The notes under the pieces were generated by a model. The model ran no database searches. It saw only the letters and a program-made list of their open reading frames with translations, and was not told the origin of the DNA. Source: Litoditis marina (lineage: Eukaryota > Nematoda > Chromadorea > Rhabditida > Rhabditidae). From it: DNA of 64,000 nt. The translations under genes were made by a program, and so were the position numbers. Shown here piece by piece: positions 48,201 to 57,200 of this stretch (its first letter is position 1; every line of letters starts with the position of its first letter). Location: NCBI GenBank assembly GCA_964036275.1, contig OZ038434.1:34433279-34497278 (forward strand), in the 5' to 3' direction.

Positions 48201-51200
48201 AGAGTGTGCGAATGCGGGAGAGCGCGTGGACGACGAGAGCAAAAGTTAACATGTTAACGCCACAGACTGCAGAATTTGACACTTACTAATTCCAAACGTT
48301 TTGAATGGAAGGTTATAAGAGTAAAGGTTAGATAGTGTGTATTCATAACAGAATTAAAACATAACTTATATATTAAACTGTGTACTTGCATTCTGATTGG
48401 AAAGTAATGAAATTCACCATTCTCAAGAAAGTAATGAAATTCACCATTTTTAACCTACAGATTTTGAGCAAATTCACAATCATGATTCATTTCTATACTT
48501 TATGTTTACTAATCGTAATTTTTAGTCGAAGTGATAGTTGAAGTGAATTTGGGTTACTGAAATATGAGTAACCATCAGTGGTACAGAAAAATGACATGAA
48601 TAACATTTTGCCACTCACTTCTATCAGTCTTTTATCATCTGAGACTTCTCTATGAATAGTTCAATTGGCAACGTCTTGAACAGAAACTCTTGAAATATTA
48701 TTTAGATTGTGAAAATTCGGAAAATAAGACGTATTGTCGTGGGTTTTACCAAACTCGAAGTTTTTGCCGTTCGAACTTCTTGTCATGGAATGTTTTCTAT
48801 TTTCGAAAGAATGTACCGGGATTATTCTGGAGTGTTTGAAAGATCGGAATGAATCACTGCTTTTCTGATTGTACGAAGTATCGACCACGGAATTCTATCG
48901 GAAAATCAGTCGGATTTGACTCAATTTAGTAGATTTGGAAACTACAGGTCCACAGGCTCCGAAGTCGGAAAAAAACGTGGAAAATGGGAACACAACGAGT
49001 TTTTCCTGAATATTTCATTCTGCACAGTATTAAATAGGGAGGATGTTAGGCGGATGCTCGCATAAACCTTGAAATGTACGGCAACGGTGAGTGCTGTGAA
49101 CGTTGTTGATACGTTGTGAACGTGTTTGTTAACGTTCATTGAGTGTATGAATCTATGCAAGAACAATAGAAATTGTGTGTTCCCAAAAAATAAATGATTG
49201 AAAGTGTGTGTTCCCAAAAAATAAATGATTGAAATTGTGTGCTCCCAAAAAATAAATGATTGAAATTGTGTGCTCCCAAAAAATAAATGATTGAAATTTT
49301 GTGCTCCCAAAAAATGAATGATTGAAATTGTGTGCTCCCAAAAAATAAATGATTGAAATTGTGTGCTCCCAAAAAATAAATAATTGGAATTGTGTGCTCC
49401 TTGGCTAACTACACATCTCTCCTCTAAGTGACAAAATGCGTTGCTTTTGAGACATTACCATGTGCAAATAATCTTTCTTTCGTCCACATACAACAAATTT
49501 TAGGAACAGTTTTTCATCCAGAAAACACCCCAAATAATCAATTTTTCTTGACAAATGAAAGACGTTTCTTTTCTCGTCCCATATTGTCCTGTTTTCTCGG
49601 AATAAACTCGATTTTGAAATTTTTTTAGATTGCAGCGTCTTATATGTTATAGTAGGATTTGTCAAACCGTTTTGGACACCGTACCATCAATTTTGTAATG
49701 GGCGGGGTTTGGCGAAGGGCCAGCCAGTCTGCGTATCATTGATCTACACACTCTCTCAGCCGCTGGCAAATAATCAACGACCGCTCGCACCGCATCGCTC
49801 AATCAATCGCGCCCTCTGCTCTCTTTATGGGTAAAATGTAGGGTTGTTAATCAATTCCAAAAATCAAGTCAATTCCAATTCCAATTCTTTTTCGTTTCAC
49901 AAAAACCACTCAATTCCAATCCCAATTCTTTTTCCATTCTCGAAAACCACTCAATTCCAATTCCAATTCTTTTGCAATTCTCAAAACCACTCAATTCCAA
50001 TTCCAATTCTTTTAGATTTTCAAAAACTGCTCAATTCCAATTCCAATTCTTATCAATTCCTCGAAATCTCAGATTTTCAATTCCAATTCCATCGGAATTG
50101 ATTGGAATTGATTAGAATTGACTGTGTTTCCAACTTCATGTCAGTTTTTTTCTTCGAAAAACGAAGATAAACAATGTTCACTTTGGTTCCATTGAACAAG
50201 AGACTTAAGGAACAATTGTAATTTAGTAATTGACAAGGAAAAGCAGCATCGAATTGTAAATAAATTCTGGGAGAAAATCAAGTCAATTCCAATTTCAATT
50301 CCAGTTGTTTTGATATACAAAAGAATTGTAATTGCAATTCCAAAAATTTTTGACATACAAAAGAATTGGAATTGCAATTCCAACTATTTTCGACATACAA
50401 AAGAATTGGAATTGCAATTCCAATTCTTTTCGACAGACCAAAAGAATTGGAATTGCAATTCTTTTGGATGATTATCTCAATTCTATCAATTCCAATTCCA
50501 ATTCCAATTCCAATTCTAACAACCCTAGTAAAATGGCGACTATAGATACTATATTGATAACTCTGTTCATTCATGTACTAATTTAACTTCCAGTGCACAT
50601 CATTTTAGTAATTTATTTCGATAATGAACACCAATACATTGAACAATGATGTTTTTGTCGGATTTGTAGTGAAATCACGGTGAGTTTTGAGCAAATTTGA
50701 AAGAAGCTGATGTGCTCATCTTCTGTAGGAATGCAAGAGTGTGGAACGTTATTTACAGCTATATAAATATGGTTACAATTATGGAAACATTTACCGTTTA
50801 TGTGCTTCCTCAAGTTACTGACTACTCTAGTTATTTATAGTATTTTTTTGGCTCATTTCAATTTAAGGTCTTACCTGTATATTGTTCAATAAGCTGGAAA
50901 CATTCTTGTAGTTTATCGGCATCGAATTGCGACAGCTGATAGTAGGGCGAATCGCGGACAATACTGAAGTTATGAATATACTGTTAGTCAATTGCACAGT
51001 TACGTTAAACATCTTTTACACAGCACAACTCAGAAACGTGCAATGACAAAATGTACGATTTCTGATTAGAATGCTAACTTCACGTGACTATTCACTTGAC
51101 CTCTAGTATACTGTTAGTCGACTGCACAGTCACGTGAAACATGTTAAACACAGCAGAACTCAGAAACGTGCAATGACCAATTACGCGATGCCTCATTAGA

Positions 51201-54200
51201 ATGCAAACTTTACGTGACTATTCAATTGACTTCTAGTATAGCCATAAGCTGTTACTACAAAGATTTGCTTCATGTATGATGATCACCACCTCGTAACGAA
51301 GCGACGTGAATTAATAAAAATGTAGAATAAAACATTAAACCCACAAATATCCAACACATGCGGCTAACAAGAAGATGAAGGGGAGAATGTGGAAGTATAA
51401 GGCCAAATCGTTGGCATAGCCCACTACTGAAGCGGTGACCTGCATACCGGTCAGCATACCTGTAATTCAACTATTCAATAAGAAAAGTTAATTATTAAAT
51501 GGGAAAGGTTGACGTAGATTAGTACATTATTTTTCTGTTTGTATCAGAAATTAGTCATTGGAAGCTGCGAATGTATACGGTAGGAGTCCGGTTAGGAATT
51601 ATGTAGACTGTGTATTTACTAAAAACTGTTCCGAAGGGTCTAGTTACCAGATGTCAACCACAAACTACAGAAATCCAACTACAAACAGCTAGAAAAGCGA
51701 GAACCCCATATAAGTCGCGTCCAACTAAAAAGTTTCGAAAACTTGCTTGTTTTTCAGATTCTTGTCAATAAAAAACAGGTTGACAATAATTAGTTTATTT
51801 GGTCAAAAAGTACCACACGAACACACCTCAACATACAATGCCTGGTTTGACAATGGTCAAACAGGGATCTTCTACTGACAATGGTCAACAACCGACGACA
51901 GTGGTCAATGCTCAAAATCAGCAAATGTCTCTATATACAAAATGACCATGGTCAGCCACAGGGTGACCATGGTCAAGCGCCAAGAGCCAATGACCACGGT
52001 CAACGTTGGTCAATAAGCGATGAACAGGAAGAAAACGAATCACACATTGTGACAAAACCCCTGGGTAGGTAGAGATATTAAATTACACATCTATTAGCAA
52101 GATACGTGAAGAAAAAAGAGGTGAACAGAAAGCGAACAATCATAAGAAAAGAACAATCATGACAAATCAATACGAAAAGAACATTGAACCTGTCGAAATA
52201 TAAGTGTACAAAATCCAAGGTGTTGGAAGCATCACTTCTCCATTCACTCACTAAATAGTCTTCTCTCTTGAGCAGCAAAGCAATTTGAGCCTGAAAAGGG
52301 GGAAAATTACAGTAGGAAGAGCCAAGTGTTAACTCATTAGATGAATGTCGAGTTTCTCGTGAAAAAAAGAACAATTCGTTCGAGGAATCCAAGATACTGA
52401 GATGAATAAAGATATATATTCAAAGCGTATGAGCAAAATGTCGAAGAGGGGGTCGGTTTTGGTGCAGAGAGGGTTGAAAATTGTTTTTTTAGCAAGCAGA
52501 ACGGAAGTTTGCTCAAATTTTTCGTTTATTTGTTGAAAGTTGACTTTTCATTTTCCAAAAAGGTGGGCGGTCGTATTGGACTCTACGTCAATCCATTTTC
52601 AACCCACAGTTGTTGAGTGCTTTTTCAGATGATGCCAGCTGCTCAATAAACTACACATCTTTATAACTTATTTCGCAAACAGCGTCAAACTCAAGGTCAG
52701 GGATGACCAGAGACTGCGTGCAACTTTTTAAAGTTTTGCTTTTCAAAGAAGTGATTGACCAGTAGGCCAGAAACACCGGAACTATAACTGAATTTGGCTT
52801 TTTCAATCGATTAAACTACAGTTAAGCAACGTAACAACGTATATTTTGGTTAGTAAAACAAACAAACGTGACCTATGGCCAGTCAACTCTGTGACAATAT
52901 GGCTTTAAGTTGATGATTTGATTATCAATACAAATCGCAGCTCTAACCTGAGGGTTGTAGAATCACTCCAGAACAAGTGAACAGTCCGAATCCGGGAAGC
53001 AACGTTGGGGTGATTCATTTCACGGTAGAGCCGGCTTAGGAAGAACCATAGCTGCAAAGGAAAATTTCGATTACATTCATGAGAGATAATTCAATTACTG
53101 ACTGAAGCAAACACCATCGAAAAATCTATAAAATATGTGAAAAATGTCACTCCTTCACAGCACTGATTGAACTTAATTTGCAGAATTATGAATTATAAAA
53201 CAAATGAAGAGCATTATAAGTACACAGATGTGTTAACTTTATATTGCTTTTGTATAATCAAATTTCAGACTTCGGTGTTCTCGATTAGGTTTTAGCAAAG
53301 AACGAAAACGCGTGTAAATAGCGCAATGAGCAGCAAAAATCGGTCGTATCACAGAAAATTGCGTTGATATTTGATTTACCAACACTTAAATTGAGCAGAC
53401 AACTACTTTGATAGCTTAAACTTCTGTAGGCGAGAACACTAGGCGACATTGATATCCAACACAAATGTAATCATTGTCCTAGATTGAACTAATCAAAAAT
53501 CAAGAGAGTACGCTGTGATAATATGAAAAACATAAATTCTCACTTCTTATGGAAAAAAAACACGTTAGTAAAACAACATTATAATAATATAAACAGCAAA
53601 ACAAATTTAAAAACGACCGGTTTTTTTAAAAATCTTTTCGGGTTACGGTATTTTTTCTGGTAGAGCTCACTGACAGCAGCTTTTTTGTGCAACGTCAGTT
53701 TTTCTACGATCGCGCAAAAATTATTTTCTTTTGTTTTCTTTTTTAATTTATTCATGTTATTCCGATATCATTGTCTTCTTCATCTTATAATTTTTGTTTT
53801 CGAGCACATTAGGAACATTTCAGGTGGTGAATTCGTTGTGGTACCCTATGTCTCATCCGGCGGTGGCCTGTTCGAGTAAAAGGACAGAGAAACGACACGA
53901 ACGGTGAGAGTTATAATACATTTATGTTTTATTCTGATTTCTGTGAATAAGTCCCCCAGTGACGAAATGTAAATGTTAGGCGGTTCGTTGACAAATCGCA
54001 CGTAACGCATTACTTCATCGGAACATGACGTACAAGTGAAACATTTCCTACAGTCAACTCGTTTTGTTTATTGAAAAGATACGAATGGACGCATTCTTAC
54101 TTTATTTTATTTTTTTCGAAGGTGACTCATGCATACATCACAATTTTTGCTTCACTTCACCATAATGGTTAACAGCGTGCTAATGAAATATTGAAGATAT

Positions 54201-57200
54201 TTCTACAAATTCAGTGTTTTTCAAGATTCTATAGTTCTCATTACGGTTCTACACATTTATTACATTACGTAATAGATGGAACCATTGTTTAAATACTCAT
54301 CAAAAATTTCTCTGGTGCGCCTCTAAGTTCACTTGGAAAATTTGAGAATTAGTTATTTATGAACCTCAGAACCAACTCTGGTAGTTGGGTTTACGCCAAA
54401 AACTATTTTAGTTTCAAAATGCAAACACGCCTGAGAGCTTCAAGAGAAAGAGCTCTCACGTCGTATGGCTACTTACTTACTAGTTACCTACTCACATTCT
54501 TTCATATAATAGTTTTCAGTGCCGAGTGCTGGTCGTCTAGACCGTCAGTAAGAACGAAAAAGCTGCCTGTCGTTTTTCGCAGCTATTTGGGCCGATGAAG
54601 ATGAGAAGAAAACTTAAAAATTGCTATTTTCTTCTGAAAGCGTGTTCAATGTCTCTCTAGTGGATAATTCATACTTGTTATACTTGTTTTTATGCATTTG
54701 TATGCCACTAACATGTACACATTACTTTTTCCAGTTTTATAGGCAACTCGTAGAATAGATGTAATGATTGAGGTGTTCTTTGAGCTTTTTAGAGTTTTTT
54801 TGAACCATTTTCGTTTAACTGCTTCTAAAGAGCGAAGCACTCCAAAATACTCTAAAATTCTCCATTTTCCATTCCATGTTCTGTCGTGTGACATTTAAGT
54901 GTGTACTTTCATTATGGTCATCTTAGGTACCTGTTGTTGACCATGGTCAGATTTATTTTGACCATTGTCATTATTGGTTATGTGTTGCTGACCATGGTCA
55001 TTTCTGTTTTGTAAATACTCTGATGCGGCAAACAACGACAATGGTCAATGTTGAAATGCCCATTGTCATTAGTTTTTGTTTTCTCGCTTGACCATAAACC
55101 AATAAACGTGTCAATCAGAACCCTTTTTCAGTTGTTGTGCTACCCCCTTCAGAAATGACAAGAATCTGAAAAACAAGCAAGTTTTCGAAACTTTTTAGTT
55201 GGACGCGACTTATATAGTCCACATCAGTCCTGATGAGACTCCTACCGTAAATAATCCGAATGTTCAATGATTGTTTTATTATTCACATGATCTAAACAGA
55301 CGGAAGGTCCTCTACACTGTAGGAGTTTCAGTACGAATTAAAATACTATATACCCACCAAAAATACAGATCATTGTCCCGAAAGGTCTAGTTTGCGGCGG
55401 CAGCCATTCCATGGTGTTGATATAGGTGGAAAGAAGCAGGAGCTTTAAAACAGTCACTTTAAAAAAGAACTGAAACTTTAAAAAAGAACCTCTGAAGCAG
55501 AATACAAGCAACACGTGTATATAGTTCAAACGCACTGAGATTGAAGTATACTCTGTTTCACCGATCGATGTCCTTCTACAGTAATCCGTCGAATATTCAG
55601 GAGACATTTCCTAATGCATAATTCATCATCTCGGTTTCAAAAATTCCAGATTTCGTAGTAGTAAACGTGTAGAAAACACTGCCAAAATTTGAAAAAAAAA
55701 TCCAAAAACACCCATATATCCAACTTTGCCCTGGATGTTTGGACAGATTACTGTAGAAGGGTATAAGTGGGTGAAACGAACTATACCAATAGTTAGTGTT
55801 GCTCACCTCATTAGCCGCAGCGTAGATAATGTAGATGAGGCGCGTTTGTGATTTATCCGGAGACGCCCGAGACAGAATCACTGTCGAAATCGACGCAGCC
55901 AGCATAGCGAAACAAGACACGCGACGACGACCGACACTGAAACGACGAGATGATCGAATTATTAAAGGAGGACAGAATGGAAAGCTAGTTTAGGTTCCCC
56001 GGGGTACCTAAACATAACGATGCGCGCGCCAAAACAGACTAAAACATGTGAACCGTATGCAAATTAGGTTTATTAGTTTGAGTAAAAAAAGGTACATATC
56101 AGTTTCTCTTTAGTACCTCTTTCATATAAACTTTCCTTCCTGTCCCCCTTTAAGAGGTCGGTCTATCGCGCACAGGACGCAGGTTTAGTTCCGGTCGGCC
56201 ATTCACCCTGACGTTCTTCTTCGAAATATTGGCTCTCATCTGTTTTTACTTTGCTCTGTCATTTCAGTGTTCAAAGTGTTTCCTGCTATAATAATAATAA
56301 TCTTTTACGGCAACTATTTCAGCCGTGTGTTACTTTATACATACAAATACAACCAAGACAAAGGTCACAATGTAGTATCCGTAGAGGGGTGGGGTCCGTA
56401 GTTGGGAAACTAGGCATGAGTGAGCGTTATTACCAGCTCATGCGGTCCGCCATGAAGATACCGCGCCGAGTGGGATCGAACCATGGAGTTTTGAGTGCTA
56501 GCGCGCACACAACCAGTCGACCACTCGGCCCCTACTCTTTGAATTACATGGTTCAACGTTCCTTTCCAAATGTATCAGATCACAGCATGGATGAGGACTG
56601 AAGTGTGATAGTTTGTTTCACTCACCGAGCACCCTCTACAGTAATATGCTCAAACTTCTAGGTCAAAGTTCGATCTGCTGGCGTTTTCGAATTTCAGAAT
56701 TTTAATAGTGTCCTATGCACCTTTGCAACTACAAACTTTGAAAGTTTGAAACCCAAGTTAAATATATTCATTAGAAATAGGCGACTGAATAGTGGACATA
56801 ATACTGTAGAAAGACATCGATTGGTGAAACAGAGTATATGACCTAGCTTAGAGACTAAGTCGTTTGCAGTCTTTGTTGAAAAATAGATAATCACTATTGT
56901 ATGATGAACAGGGTGGAAAAGCCAACTATACGTCCCCAGCCTCTGACTTCCATGATGAAATCGTCGTAAAACGGCAAAACCTGAAACTCAACTTTCTTGG
57001 ATTGAGTTATGGGATACATTAGACCTGCCATTCGAAAAATGTTTGAAATCAACTGTATTTTCGTGCTTTAGAACAGAGTGTCCATTTGGTCATATAAAAC
57101 GTTATACTTTTTGTTATTGAGAACGGAAAGCCTATGCGAAAACGCAAAAACTATAAACTTCAAAAATTTTCATTCACCTACTCGTTACAAACAGAAAGTT

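Larger units (their letters stand above)
46903..49650. mobile_element. ~2.75 kb element with ~450-bp inverted repeats in transporter intron 9
   Basis: The left arm starts ATAAGACGCTGCAATCTAAA, continues with TCGGGTTTATTCCGAAAAAA and ends in a 31-bp minisatellite (47162-47335). The right arm is the inverse (minisatellite 49165-49400; AGATTGCAGCGTCTTATATG at 49626-49645). The arms have diverged between these anchors. The core (47340-49160) has GGTTACC/GGTAACC palindromes at 47395-47640 and no recognisable transposase. Its boundaries are set by the arms; no target duplication found. Confidence 0.72.
51578..55252. mobile_element. ~3.7 kb element with long inverted arms in transporter intron 7
   Basis: Inverted anchors: ACGGTAGGAGTCCGGTTAGG at 51579 pairs with 55233-55252. 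TAAGTCGCGTCCAACTAAAA, AGTTTCGAAAACTTGCTTGT and TTTTCAGATTCTTGTC (51708-51765) pair with 55157-55212. Both arms continue inward into clusters of TGACCATGGTCA and CAATGGTCA words (51850-52015; 54930-55095). The core, 52100-54900, has no recognised transposase but includes exon-like segments at 52965-53050 and 53825-53880. Confidence 0.7.

Noticed and set aside
48661..48888. Minus-strand 75-codon Ser/Asn-rich frame considered as the missing transporter linker exon
   Set aside because: Its phase does not fit between exons 9 and 11, whereas 46793-46848 fits both phases and has proper splice sites.
49844..50586. Open frames of NSNSNSF / GIAIPIL type
   Set aside because: They come from AATTCC repeats of the hAT-like element, read in both directions.
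52978..53052. Segment first taken as a transporter exon after exon 7
   Set aside because: Joining it in phase gives an early stop, while exon 8 at 51345-51459 joins perfectly. Kept only as an exon-like segment.
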